Positions 41,280 through 51,042 of a stretch of DNA of 64,000 nucleotides are shown here, in pieces. The notes below the pieces were generated by a model, which made no database searches, was not told where the DNA came from, and saw nothing but the letters and a program-made list of their open reading frames with translations. Positions within the stretch are counted from its first letter, which is position 1; the number at the start of each line of letters is the position of its first letter. The position numbers and the translations under genes are program-made. The DNA is from Saccharopolyspora galaxeae (GTDB taxonomy: Bacteria; Actinomycetota; Actinomycetes; Mycobacteriales; Pseudonocardiaceae): assembly GCF_016526145.1 (NCBI RefSeq), contig NZ_JADDUE010000006.1:310001-374000 (forward strand), in the 5' to 3' direction.

Positions 41280-43838
41280 GTGGAGAGCGAGGATTCGCGG
41301 AACGAGCCGGAAGACGTCGTGCTGAACTCGGTCGGTGGCGGAGTCAACGGCCCGGTGGTTAAGGCGAGCCGTATCCGGGACGTGATCATCCACCAGCACG
41401 CCGGTCCGCGGCCGAATCTGCCGCACCGCATCGGCGCGGTGCCTGCTCGCGTGGGGTGCTTTCAACAGCGCCGGCCGGTCGACGCGGGCGAGTTCGTGCC
41501 CGCGGGAACGGGACGAGTGCTCTCCGGCCTCGGCGGGGTGGGCAAGACGCAGCTCGCGGCCGAGCTGGCCGAACACTTGTGGTTCGAAGGCGAGATCGAG
41601 CTGCTGGTCTGGGTCGCGGCGAGCTCCCGAGAGGCGATCACCTCGGCCTACGCCGCCGCTGCCGCCGAACTCGGCTGGGACCCGGACGGGAACCCGGAGC
41701 GCGGGCCGGAACGGTTCCTGGCCGGACTCGCCTCGTCCTCGTGGCGTTGGCTGGTGGTGCTCGACGACCTGCGCAGTCCCGGCGACGCCACCGGTCTGTG
41801 GCCGCCGGACCGGCCGCAGGGCCGGACGCTCGCCACGACGCGGCGTCGCGACGCCGCGTTGGTGCACGATCGGCGCGAGCTGGTCGACATCGGCGTGTTC
41901 ACCGCGGAACAGTCGCTCGCCTACCTGACGGCTCGGCTGGCCAACCGGCCGCAGGGTGCTGAAAGCGCCGCCGAGCTCACCGGTGCCGAAGGCGCCGCCG
42001 ACTTCGCCGGTGCCGAAGGTGCCGCCGAGCTCGCCGCCGACCTCGGCCACCTCCCGCTGGCGCTGGCGCAGGCCGCCGCCTACCTGCTCGATGAGGATCT
42101 GGATTGCCACGAGTACCGGGCGCTGCTGGCCGATCGGAGCCGCAGGCTCGCCGACGTGCTTCCCGAGCAGGAGGCGCTGCCGGACGAGCAGGTCGATCCG
42201 GTGACCGCGACCTTGGCGCTGTCGGTCGAGCTGGCGGGGCGGCTGCGACCAGTGGGCTTGGCGCCGAAGGTGCTGGAAGTCGCCGCGATGCTCGACCCGC
42301 AAGGCATCCCCGCGGAAGTGTTCACCAGCACGGCGGTCCGCGCGTACCTGGAGCGGGTCACCGGTGACGCCGTGGATCAGCACGCAGTGCGCAGCGCGCT
42401 GCGGTGCCTGCATCGGCTGAACCTGATCACCGAGGACAGCGGCGCGAACTCGCGGCGAGTGCGGGTGCACGCACTGGTGCAGCGCGCGGCTCGGGACCAG
42501 CTCACAGCAGACCAGCTCGGTGCACTGGTGCACTCCGCAGCGGACGGGCTGTACGAGACGTGGCCGCGGGAACGTTCCGGGGACCTGATCCCTACCTTGC
42601 GCACGAACACCGAAGCGCTGCACCCGCATGCACCGGGTCATCTCTACGAGTGTTGCTGCCACCCCTTGCTGTTCCTGGTCGGGGCGAGCCTGGGCCGCAG
42701 CGGAGCGGTGACCGCCGCGGTCGAGCACTTCCAGCGGATGCGCGAGACCGCGGCGCGCTACTCCGATCCGGAACAGCACGGAGTGCTGACCATTCGCCTG
42801 GAACTCGCGTGGTGGCGCGGGGTGGCGGGCGACCTCGATGCCGCCGTCGCCGACACGGAGCAGGTGGCCGACGTCCGTGCGCAGGCGTTCGGGCCGGACA
42901 GCCCTGCGGCGTTGGAGGCCCGCGTCAACCTCGCCCGGCTGCGTTCCGAAAGCGGTGATGTGGCCGGTGGCCTGGCCGAGTTGAACAGCGTGGTGCCCGT
43001 CCTGATCCGGGTGCTCGGTGCCGATCACGATGACACGCTGAGTGCGCGGGTGTGCCTGGCCAACGATCAGGCCTCCCTCGGCGATATCGCGGGGTCCGTG
43101 ACCGCGATGGAGGTGTTGCTGGCCGACATGCTGCGCACCCGCGAGAAGCAGGATCCGGGGGTGCTGAGCGTCCGGCACAGCCTGGCGCTGCGGCATGGTG
43201 AGGCCGGGCATGTCCAGCAGGCGGCAGCCGAATTCGGCGAGCTGCTCGAGGATCGGTTGCAGGTGCACGGACCGGACCACCCGAACACCTTGCAGACCCG
43301 CGGGTTGCTGGCCACCTATCGAGCGCGCGCGGGCGAGCCCGAGCACGCGGTGGAGGAGCTGGAGATCCTGGTGCAGGACCGGCTGCGGGTGCAGGGACCC
43401 GATCACCCGGACACGCTGTCCACCCGGGACGAGCTGGCCACGCAGCGCGCGGCCGCGGGCGATGCGCGGGGCGCGCTGGAGGAGATGGAAGGGCTGTTGC
43501 CCGATGCGCTGCGGGCATTGGGACGTTTGCACCCGACGACGTTGAGCATCCGGCAGGCTCTCGCCATCCGGCGCGGCGAGGCGGGCGACCCGCACGGGGC
43601 GGTCGAGTTGTTCGCCGATCTCGTTCCCGACACGCAGCGGGTGCTCGATCCACGTGCCCCCAATGCGCTGGCCGCCAGGCACAACTTCGCGTTCTGGCAG
43701 GCGGAGGCAGGCGACACCGCGCAGGCGCTGGCCGAGTTGGAGAGCCTGCTGCCCGAGATGCTCCAGGTGCTGGGCGAGGATCATCCGCACACCCGCGCGA
43801 CCCGGCTCAACATCGACCGGCTGCGGGGCGAGGACTGA
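41280..43838 (+). CDS. STAND NTPase (NB-ARC) with tetratricopeptide-like repeats
   Basis: An 852-residue signal-transducing ATPase. The N-terminal motif NSVGGGVNGPVVKASRIRDV (partly quoted: GGVNGPVVKAS) is a short conserved tag on actinobacterial STAND proteins. Walker A LGGVGKTQL is near residue 88 and Walker B RWLVVLDDL near 158. The GLPLA-like stretch appears as LGHLPLALAQAAAYL near 255. A winged-helix part leads to about eight repeats (about 480-850) with H-P-x-T and LG.DH motifs (HGPDHPNTLQTR, GPDHPDTLSTR). An Ala/Glu-Gly-Ala repeat lies near 230-250. The GTG at 41280 has GGGAGGA five bases upstream. There is no visible effector domain, so the output is unknown. It is convergent with jetD. 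Confidence 0.85.
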   Translation: MESEDSRNEPEDVVLNSVGGGVNGPVVKASRIRDVIIHQHAGPRPNLPHRIGAVPARVGCFQQRRPVDAGEFVPAGTGRVLSGLGGVGKTQLAAELAEHLWFEGEIELLVWVAASSREAITSAYAAAAAELGWDPDGNPERGPERFLAGLASSSWRWLVVLDDLRSPGDATGLWPPDRPQGRTLATTRRRDAALVHDRRELVDIGVFTAEQSLAYLTARLANRPQGAESAAELTGAEGAADFAGAEGAAELAADLGHLPLALAQAAAYLLDEDLDCHEYRALLADRSRRLADVLPEQEALPDEQVDPVTATLALSVELAGRLRPVGLAPKVLEVAAMLDPQGIPAEVFTSTAVRAYLERVTGDAVDQHAVRSALRCLHRLNLITEDSGANSRRVRVHALVQRAARDQLTADQLGALVHSAADGLYETWPRERSGDLIPTLRTNTEALHPHAPGHLYECCCHPLLFLVGASLGRSGAVTAAVEHFQRMRETAARYSDPEQHGVLTIRLELAWWRGVAGDLDAAVADTEQVADVRAQAFGPDSPAALEARVNLARLRSESGDVAGGLAELNSVVPVLIRVLGADHDDTLSARVCLANDQASLGDIAGSVTAMEVLLADMLRTREKQDPGVLSVRHSLALRHGEAGHVQQAAAEFGELLEDRLQVHGPDHPNTLQTRGLLATYRARAGEPEHAVEELEILVQDRLRVQGPDHPDTLSTRDELATQRAAAGDARGALEEMEGLLPDALRALGRLHPTTLSIRQALAIRRGEAGDPHGAVELFADLVPDTQRVLDPRAPNALAARHNFAFWQAEAGDTAQALAELESLLPEMLQVLGEDHPHTRATRLNIDRLRGED

Positions 43839-43842
43839 CGGT

Positions 43843-45132
43843 TCAGCCGGGGCGCAGGTCGTTCAGCAGGGTGGACAGGACGATCTCCTCCTCGACCGCG
43901 CGGGAGGCCGTGGACATCAGCTCGGCCAGGTCCGGGTCCCACGGCGTCTCGACCGGGGAGCCGACGAGCTGCGGCAGGTCGAGGCGGTCGGCCGCGGCGA
44001 GGTTGACTGCTTCCCGGTAGTCGGCCGCCGACATCCGCCACAGCCCCACCTCGTGCGCGGACCACAACTGCCGGGCGATCGAGACGCCCGCCCAGTCGAA
44101 ATCCCCGTGGTAGCGCAGCGCAGCCCCGTCCGCGCGCAGCCGCGAGAGCAGCGACAACGCCACCGTCGTCGGCTGCCCCGACACGCACACGACCGGATGC
44201 CGGATCTCTTCCTGCGCGGCGGCTTCCAGCACCCGCGGGTTCTCGCAGACGGCGACGACCGTGCCCGGCGCGACCAGATTCCCCGGCGCCGCGGCCAAAT
44301 CCCGATGCGTCAGATGCGTCGGCAGACCCAGCTCACCGCGCCGCAGCACCATCCGGGACCACTCGTCGTCACCGGTCAGCGGCAGTGCCCAGCACAGCAC
44401 CGTGGCGGAAACCTCGTCGAGCGCGACGCCGCAGCGCTCCCACAACGCCCGCCGGTCGCGTTCGTTCGCCGGGGGATCGATGCCGTGCGCGAGCGCCGCC
44501 GCGCGCAGCACGACGCGGCTCAGCGTCGTTCCGCTGTCGAGTTCGTGCGCGCGACCGACGCGGCTTGCGAGGTCGGCGCGCGAGGTGAACGACTCCGGTT
44601 CACCGGCCGCCGGATCCAGCACCATCGCGGAGAGCGCACCGGCCGCGTGCCGCAGCACCACGTCGAGCTCTTCCTCGGCGACCCGCCCGTACTGGTGCAG
44701 CCACTGCACCCACGGCTGCGCCCACTCGCGTTCGGCGAGGCCGTGCTCGGCGAGCGCGGCGAGGGCGGTTTCGGTGGTGCGGTCCCGCTTCTCGGCGCGC
44801 GCCGCGGTCGGCGACTCGCGCGGTTCGACGGGCCGCTCGTGCAGGATCTCCAGCACCTGCGCCAAACCGAGGCCGAAGCGGGTGTCCTCGCGCAGCACCT
44901 TGTCCAATTTGGACACCATGATGCGGGAGTGGCCGAGGTACAGCGACCGGCCGTAGACCTCGCTGACCGCCTGCCGGGTCTGCTCGTCCGGCAGCGCGAC
45001 GCTGAACCTGTCCGGGTTCCGCGGTGACTCCAGCGCTTCCCGCGCAGCCGCCCAGAAATCCCGCAGCTGCTCGCCGCCCCACACCGCGCGGACGTCCGCG
45101 CGCACCTCGTCCGATCCGGGGTCGTCGCCCAC
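43843..45132 (-). CDS. jetD: Wadjet type II JetD (TIGR02679) nuclease subunit
   Basis: A 429-residue member of the TIGR02679/DUF2399 family, the topoisomerase VI/Toprim-like nuclease that cuts circular plasmids in type II Wadjet. N-terminal DUF3323-like part spans about 1-230. The Toprim-like part shows VVAVCENPR near residue 290 (acidic Glu) and RYHGDFDWAG near 341 (the Asp-x-Asp pair). Both acidic sites are intact. I chose GTG at 45132 because GAGGTGGGA precedes it; an ATG at 45171 is possible. It is 298 bases downstream of jetC instead of overlapping it. In that gap no gene is visible. Confidence 0.9.
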   Translation of the reverse strand: MGDDPGSDEVRADVRAVWGGEQLRDFWAAAREALESPRNPDRFSVALPDEQTRQAVSEVYGRSLYLGHSRIMVSKLDKVLREDTRFGLGLAQVLEILHERPVEPRESPTAARAEKRDRTTETALAALAEHGLAEREWAQPWVQWLHQYGRVAEEELDVVLRHAAGALSAMVLDPAAGEPESFTSRADLASRVGRAHELDSGTTLSRVVLRAAALAHGIDPPANERDRRALWERCGVALDEVSATVLCWALPLTGDDEWSRMVLRRGELGLPTHLTHRDLAAAPGNLVAPGTVVAVCENPRVLEAAAQEEIRHPVVCVSGQPTTVALSLLSRLRADGAALRYHGDFDWAGVSIARQLWSAHEVGLWRMSAADYREAVNLAAADRLDLPQLVGSPVETPWDPDLAELMSTASRAVEEEIVLSTLLNDLRPG

Positions 45133-45430
45133 TGCTTCCCACCTCTGCCGCGAGTTCGTACAAGTCACCACCGGCGGGGGCTGCTCGGCCTGCCGCCGTT
45201 CTCGGCGCAGCGCACCAGCGTAGTCGGCGCCGAAGTTTCGATCACTCGGGAAGCGCTCCGCGAGTTCGGCCGGACCGGGCAGCGGCCCACGTGCGTGGAG
45301 CGGAGGACGGCGTACGTCCGCCGCACCCGAGTCCGGAACAGTCGTGACAAGGCATGCCTTCCCCGCAGCGGCCCGGAGATCCCGCAGCTGCGCGACCGCA
45401 TACGCGGGGACGTCCGCTTCGTTCGCCGGA

Positions 45431-48400
45431 TCAGGTCTCGGCGCGCTCCATGTCGCGGCCGTCCCACGTGGTGTGCGTGCAGGCGATGCCGTGGCCGCTG
45501 CGGGGGCGCAGCACGTCGTAGATGTGCATCTTCGGGATCTTCGGCGACACGCCCCAACCGCTGGGCCAGGTGATCAACCAGTCCATGTCCAGGTCCACCA
45601 GCAGGCCCAGCATCCGCGCGATCGTCGGATCGTCGAGCCGCTCGAAGGCCTCGTCCAGCAGCACCAGCCGCAGCGGCCCGCGATCACCGGAGGCGACGCT
45701 GACCGCGTCGTAGAACGCCGCCGCCGCGGCGAACAGGGTGACGTAGGAGATCAGCCGCGTCTCGCCGGAGGAGAGCTGTCGCAGCCGCCGCACCCGGGGC
45801 TTGCCCTCCGGCCCGACATCGCGCACCCGCACGGTGAACGCGAACCACGAGCGGTAGTCCAGCGCCCGCGCAAGGATCTCCGCGTAGCCGCCGGTGGCGC
45901 TGTCCCGCTCGGCCTCGATCAGATCGGTGAACACGCGCCGCAGCAGCGCGTCCTGCTCCTCGCTGCGGTTGGCGAACGGGGTGCGCACCAGCTCGATGGC
46001 CTGCTTGATGTCGTCGCCCAGCGACGGCGCCGGTTCCCACTCCAGCTGCACGTGCACGCCTTGGCTGGAGCGGGCGCCGTCGAGCACCTCGTTCATCCGC
46101 TTGCACAGGTTCTCGGCCACCCGCATCTGCCCGCGCAGCCGCTCCGCGAGGTCGCGGATCAGGTAGTCGGCGAAGATCGAGCGGTAGCGCTCACCCAGAT
46201 AGCTGCGCTGCTCGGCGAGCCGCTCGGCGACCCGGCGGGCGGCGTCGGCCACCGGCTGCGGACCTTCCTCGCCGGTCACCGTCACCGTGAGCACGCCGTG
46301 CTGGTCGCCCGCGCTGATGTCGTAGCCGCCGCTGAGCGACTGCTGCAACGCCTGGAACCGGTTGAGCACGGCGGTTTCGCCCGCGGTCTTGCGCTCGCCT
46401 GCGGCCGCCAGCAGCTCGGCGGCTCTGTCGAGTTCGGACGGAGCTTCGGCCTGCGGCGCGTCGTCGGCGTCCTCTTCGCCGACGACCTGCGCGGCCGCCC
46501 ACAGCCCCGGGATGCGCAGCGCGGCGTCGAAGGCCTCCGCGGCGGAATCCGCCTCGGACTCGCGGCCTTCGAGCTGACCGTGCTTGGTCTCCCACTGCGT
46601 CTCCAGCCGGACCACCTGCTCGCGCGCGGTGCTGATCCGCTCCCGAGCGGCAGGCAGGTCCTCGCGCAGCTGCGCGCGCTCGCGGTCCAGCGCACCGACC
46701 TTGTCGGCGATCTCACGGGCTTCACCGCCGACGGCCTCGTTCAGCTCGGCCAGTCCGGCGGCCTGCTCGGCGAACTCGGAGCAGCGCTGCTCGGCCTGCG
46801 ACTCGGCCTCCATCCGGTCGGCCACCGCCGCGTCGTGGTGCAGCGAGATGTCCCGCAGGTCGGCCAGCGTGGCCAGGCAGCGGGACTCGATCGCCTCGTG
46901 CAGCGCGTCGATCGCGGAGCGGGCGTCGGTGGCCGCGCGGTTGGCGTGCTCCAGCGCCTGCGTCTCCGGCGGCAGGTCGGCTTCACCGGCCGCGCGCACC
47001 AGTTCCGAGCGGGCGGCCTGCCACCGCTGATCGGCCTGGTCGTGCTGTTCGCGGGCTTGCGCGGCGTGCCGTTGGGCGTCCTCGGCGGCTTCGTTGGCGC
47101 TGGTGAGCTTGGCGTGCGCGGTGAGCAGGTCGCCGTCGTCGGGGTAGGACTCCAGGTGCTTGTCCAGTGCCTCGGCCTGCTCGGTCGCTTCGCGGTGGCG
47201 CCGCTCGACGTCGCCGATCCGCTCGCGCAGCGCGGCCAGTTCCTCTTCGAGCTCGGCGATCCGCCGCGCGCGTGATGCTTCCCGCGCGCCGGCGCCGACG
47301 TACTCCGCGGCGTCCTTGTGCCAGCGGCCCGCGAGCACGCCCGCCCGCCAGCGGCCGTCCACCGCGACGCCCAGCCCCCGCTCGTCCGAAGCGGCCGCCG
47401 CGTCCGAAGTGGACACCGACGCGAGCAGTGCGGCGACCCGCTCGGCGGGCACCGGCGAATCCGGCTCGGCGGCCGGAGTCAGCAGGTCGGCCAGCGTGCC
47501 GCCGGTCGCTGCGGCTGCGGGCACCGCCAGCAGGTCGGCAGGCTCGGCGAGCTCGCCGCGTTCCGTGACCCAGGCGTTGAGCAGCCCGCTGGCCTGCAAC
47601 GCCGCCTCGAGACCGGCCTGCTCGTCCGCGCCGAGCGACGGCTGGAAGTCGACCAGCCGGTAGAAGGCGCGCCCGGCGGCGGAATCCCGCTCGGCCGTGG
47701 CCCAAGCCGGGCGATCCGGGACGCGCTCGTGCCCCGCCCGCAGCTCGGCGAGTTCCTGCTCGCCGGTGCGCGCACGGGTGCGCAGCTCGTCGAGCTCGCG
47801 GTCCACCTCGGAGATCCGCTGCCGCGCCTCCTGCAGTTTCGGCCGCGCCCAGCGGCGGGTGAGTTCCCGCGCCTGGCGCGTCGCCGCGCGGTCCGCCAGC
47901 AGCGCTTCGGCCTCCGGCGGCTCCGGCACCGGATCGTCCGAAGTGGACAGCGGCCAGTCGGCTGCCCAGCGCCGGACGTTGTCCCGCCACGTGCTCGCGG
48001 CCTCGGAGAGCCCCTGGTGCGCTTCGTTGCGCCGCCCGGCGGCTTCGGTGGCGATCAGCTGCGCTTGGCGCGCCTGCTGCTGCAGCTTGGCGACCTGCTC
48101 CTGCTGGCCGTCCAGTTCCACGGCCTGCTGGTGCAGCGCCAGCGTCAACGCGCCGCGCTGCTGCGCGACCGTGCCCGCGTGCGCGGCGCGATCGGCCGCG
48201 GCGCGGTACTGCTCGGCCAGCGCGTCGGTGCCGACCTCGGGGGCGCTGCGGCGTTCGATCTCCAGCGGCTCGGCGTCGGCCTCCGGCGCCGCACGCACCC
48301 GGTCCGGAGTGCTCACCGGCTCCGCCTTCGGCACCTCCGGCGGGCGCGGCACCAGGCCGCCGTCCAGCCCGGCCGCGGACAACTGCCGGTTCGCCCGCTG

Positions 48401-49771
48401 CGCCGCCTGCTCGGCCGACTCGCCGTCGCCGACCAGCCGCCGCAGCGTGCCCAGCACCGACTCCAGCGAGCGGTCCTCCTGCCCGCGCTGCCGCGCTGCG
48501 GTGTCCAGCGCCGACGCGGCCGCCGAGCGGGCGCCTTCCACGACCCGCTCGCGGTCGCGGAGGTTCTGCAGTTCGGCGTAGGCCGGGTGCGAGCGCAGCG
48601 CCTCGACACTCGATTCCAGGCGGCCTTCGCGCTGCTCCAGCTCGGTCACCGACTGCTGCGCGGCGTCCCGGTCCGCGCGGTGCGCGGTGAGCTGCTTCTC
48701 CAGCTTCGCCAGCTCGTTGCGCAGCGAGCGCAGCTTGTCGCGGGCGGTCCGCATCGCCTCCGCGCGCTCGCGCAGCGCTCCCAGCGCGTAACCGGAATAG
48801 GCGGACAGGAACGCGCCCAGCGCCTTGTCCGCGCCGGTGAGCCGGACGATGTTCTCCCGGATCGACTCCAGGTCGTCGAACGAGGTCGCCAGCCGCTCGA
48901 TCAGCGCGGGCTCCAGCGGCGGCAGCGCATCGGAGAGGATCTGCTCCAGCTGTCCTTCCAGTACCTTCAGGCCGACGTCCGGGTTGCGCAGCGTCCGCTG
49001 CAGGTGCAGCAGATCGCCGTAGCGCGCCGCGGGCACGCCGTAGACCTGCGCGGCGATCTTCGCGCGGAACGCCTGGTCGTCGAGCACGCAGTCGGCGCCG
49101 AGCACGTCGCGCAGCTGCGCCGGGCCGAGCGGCACCCGCTCCGGGCCGATCAGGTGCAGCGTGTGGCCCACCCGGCGGGTGGTGATGAAGCGCCACGAGT
49201 CACTGACCGCCTGCGAGGTCTTCGACGCCTTCACGCCGACCCCGCAGGTCAGGAACTCCTCGCCGCCGTCGGGGCGATCGCGGCGCAGCTCCACCCACGC
49301 GTAGCCGATGCGGTTCGGGCCGCCGGGGTACTCGTCGAGCATCAGGCGGCGGATGCTGACCGTGTCGAAGCCCTTGGAACCGAGCTGGCGCAGGTCGCCG
49401 TCCAGGCACAGCGGCAGCAGCAGCTCCAGGGTGCGGGACTTGCCGGAGCCGTTGGTGCCCTGGAAGATCGCGCGGCCGCCGGAGAGGTCGAAGGTGTTCT
49501 CGGCGTACTGCCAGATGTTCACGATGCCGCCGCGGTGCAGGCGCCAGCGGTGCACCCCGGGCGCCGCGGGGTCGTCGGCGGCGAACTCGTGCGAGCCGTC
49601 CGCGGCGGAGTTCGCAGCCGGGAGATCCGGCGCCCGCATCGCATCGGTGGCCGAAGAGCTCGCGGGCGGGGCCGCACCACCGGCGCCATCGTCCGAGGTC
49701 GCGCCGTTCGACAGTGCGCCGTCGGAGATCGCGCCGTCCGGGTTCGCCGGGTTCGCCTCGTCGGGGGTCAC
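45431..49771 (-). CDS. jetC: Wadjet type II JetC (TIGR02680), SMC/MukB-like ATPase
   Basis: A 1446-residue SMC-like motor, the loop-extruding ATPase of Wadjet. Walker A GTNGSGKS is at residues 105-112, after a 70-residue low-complexity extension rich in Asp, Gly, Ala and Ser. Two long coiled-coil arms with many Ala, Glu, Arg and Leu surround a central non-coiled hinge. The ABC signature LSSGETRLISY is near 1331 and Walker B RLVLLDEAFERLD near 1365. The length matches TIGR02680 proteins. The GTG start overlaps the jetB stop by four bases. It reads through to MDWLITWPSGWGV and a short C-terminal tail. Confidence 0.93.
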   Translation of the reverse strand: MTPDEANPANPDGAISDGALSNGATSDDGAGGAAPPASSSATDAMRAPDLPAANSAADGSHEFAADDPAAPGVHRWRLHRGGIVNIWQYAENTFDLSGGRAIFQGTNGSGKSRTLELLLPLCLDGDLRQLGSKGFDTVSIRRLMLDEYPGGPNRIGYAWVELRRDRPDGGEEFLTCGVGVKASKTSQAVSDSWRFITTRRVGHTLHLIGPERVPLGPAQLRDVLGADCVLDDQAFRAKIAAQVYGVPAARYGDLLHLQRTLRNPDVGLKVLEGQLEQILSDALPPLEPALIERLATSFDDLESIRENIVRLTGADKALGAFLSAYSGYALGALRERAEAMRTARDKLRSLRNELAKLEKQLTAHRADRDAAQQSVTELEQREGRLESSVEALRSHPAYAELQNLRDRERVVEGARSAAASALDTAARQRGQEDRSLESVLGTLRRLVGDGESAEQAAQRANRQLSAAGLDGGLVPRPPEVPKAEPVSTPDRVRAAPEADAEPLEIERRSAPEVGTDALAEQYRAAADRAAHAGTVAQQRGALTLALHQQAVELDGQQEQVAKLQQQARQAQLIATEAAGRRNEAHQGLSEAASTWRDNVRRWAADWPLSTSDDPVPEPPEAEALLADRAATRQARELTRRWARPKLQEARQRISEVDRELDELRTRARTGEQELAELRAGHERVPDRPAWATAERDSAAGRAFYRLVDFQPSLGADEQAGLEAALQASGLLNAWVTERGELAEPADLLAVPAAAATGGTLADLLTPAAEPDSPVPAERVAALLASVSTSDAAAASDERGLGVAVDGRWRAGVLAGRWHKDAAEYVGAGAREASRARRIAELEEELAALRERIGDVERRHREATEQAEALDKHLESYPDDGDLLTAHAKLTSANEAAEDAQRHAAQAREQHDQADQRWQAARSELVRAAGEADLPPETQALEHANRAATDARSAIDALHEAIESRCLATLADLRDISLHHDAAVADRMEAESQAEQRCSEFAEQAAGLAELNEAVGGEAREIADKVGALDRERAQLREDLPAARERISTAREQVVRLETQWETKHGQLEGRESEADSAAEAFDAALRIPGLWAAAQVVGEEDADDAPQAEAPSELDRAAELLAAAGERKTAGETAVLNRFQALQQSLSGGYDISAGDQHGVLTVTVTGEEGPQPVADAARRVAERLAEQRSYLGERYRSIFADYLIRDLAERLRGQMRVAENLCKRMNEVLDGARSSQGVHVQLEWEPAPSLGDDIKQAIELVRTPFANRSEEQDALLRRVFTDLIEAERDSATGGYAEILARALDYRSWFAFTVRVRDVGPEGKPRVRRLRQLSSGETRLISYVTLFAAAAAFYDAVSVASGDRGPLRLVLLDEAFERLDDPTIARMLGLLVDLDMDWLITWPSGWGVSPKIPKMHIYDVLRPRSGHGIACTHTTWDGRDMERAET

Positions 49772-51042
49772 CGTGGACCGTCCTCTTCCAAGTCGTCGAA
49801 CAGGGACAAGCCGGGCGGTTCCGGCGCGGGAGCGGGCTCCGGTTCGCGGCCCGGTGCCGGAGTCGCGTCCGGCTCCGGCAGCCAGCGGTGCGCGGCCGGG
49901 CTCAGCCACCAGGTCTCGCCGTCGGCGGCCGAGCCTTGCGAGTCGGCTGCCGGGTCTCCGCCGCCCGGCTCCGCGGTGTCCGGCGCGCGCAGCAGCCCCA
50001 GCCGCTGCAGCAGTCCTGCGACGTCGCCGACCAGTTCCTCCTGGTCCTCGGTCGCCTGCCGGGACCACGCCGCCGGGTAGGACTCGACCAGCTCGCCGCA
50101 GACCTCCCGGAGATCCTGCCAGGTCACCGGATGCGCCCCGGTGCCCTCCCGCGGTTCGCCGCGGGCCAGCAGCTCCGGCAGCGCCAGCAGTGCGATACGC
50201 GCGACCGTGCCGGGGCCGGGGAACAGCGTGTCGGTCAGGTAGTCCTCCGGGTCGCTGACCACGACGCCTTCCGAGCGGACCTCGGTGACCAGCCCGAAGA
50301 ACCGCTCCAGCAGCCGGGCTTCGGTCCCGAAGTGCTTGAGCAGCCATTCCCGCTGCTGCGCGGGCAGATCCTCGTAGAGCACCACGGGGTCCTCCACGAG
50401 CCTGCGCCGCACCGCGTGCTCCACGCTGCGCGGACCGGCCTGCGCGGCGGTCGCGACGAGGTCCTCCGGACCGTCGGCCTCGGCGATCGGTCCGGCCGGG
50501 AGCCTGCCCAGCAGGTCGGTGTCGATGGTGATCAGCGCCTCCGCCGAGGAGTCCGCGGCGTTCACGGTGCCCTCGGTCTCGGTGATCACTCCGAGGCTGA
50601 CCAGGTGCCGCAGCGCGGCGGTGAGCGCGCGCCGATCGCCGGTGTCGTCGGCCACCGGCACCCCGGCCTCCACGGCCGCCGCGCGCACGTCGACGACCAG
50701 GCGGGACAGCAGCACCTGCCGGCCGATGCCGGTGAGCGTGGCCAGCGTCAACGCCAGGTACGCGTACCCGCGCGGGGACAGCGACGGTTCGCCGCGGGTG
50801 GCGTCCTCGCCGGGACCGGCCTTGTAGAGCCGCGCGAACCTGCGTTCCACCACGAGCCGGTAGCCCAGCAGCGAGGAGAACAACTCGTGCAGCGCCGCGC
50901 GCTGGCGGTAGATCATCGGCAGCAGGTCGCCGTCCGGCGAGCCGGGCCGCAGCAGCGGCCTGCGCAGCAGCGCACGCGCGCAGCGGACGACGTTGCCCGC
51001 GTCGATCTCGGAGAGTTCGTCGAAGACCTTGGTCGCGTTCAC
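49768..51042 (-). CDS. jetB: Wadjet type II JetB (TIGR02678), MukE-like subunit
   Basis: A 424-residue winged-helix kite-like subunit that bridges the JetC motor. The start (NATKVFDELSEIDAGNVVRCARALLRRPLL, seen as DELSEIDAGNVV and RALLRRPLL) and the RRFARLYKA and LSPRGYAYLALTLATL stretches are typical of TIGR02678. The C-terminal 60 residues are Pro/Glu-rich and likely disordered. It overlaps jetA and jetC by four bases each, so the condensin subunits are translationally coupled. Confidence 0.92.
   Translation of the reverse strand: MNATKVFDELSEIDAGNVVRCARALLRRPLLRPGSPDGDLLPMIYRQRAALHELFSSLLGYRLVVERRFARLYKAGPGEDATRGEPSLSPRGYAYLALTLATLTGIGRQVLLSRLVVDVRAAAVEAGVPVADDTGDRRALTAALRHLVSLGVITETEGTVNAADSSAEALITIDTDLLGRLPAGPIAEADGPEDLVATAAQAGPRSVEHAVRRRLVEDPVVLYEDLPAQQREWLLKHFGTEARLLERFFGLVTEVRSEGVVVSDPEDYLTDTLFPGPGTVARIALLALPELLARGEPREGTGAHPVTWQDLREVCGELVESYPAAWSRQATEDQEELVGDVAGLLQRLGLLRAPDTAEPGGGDPAADSQGSAADGETWWLSPAAHRWLPEPDATPAPGREPEPAPAPEPPGLSLFDDLEEDGPR

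Noticed and set aside
47318-50080. 920-codon plus-strand frame opposite jetC
   Set aside because: Overlaps the motif-rich Wadjet ATPase; composition is a mirror of the coiled coil and no conserved motifs are seen.
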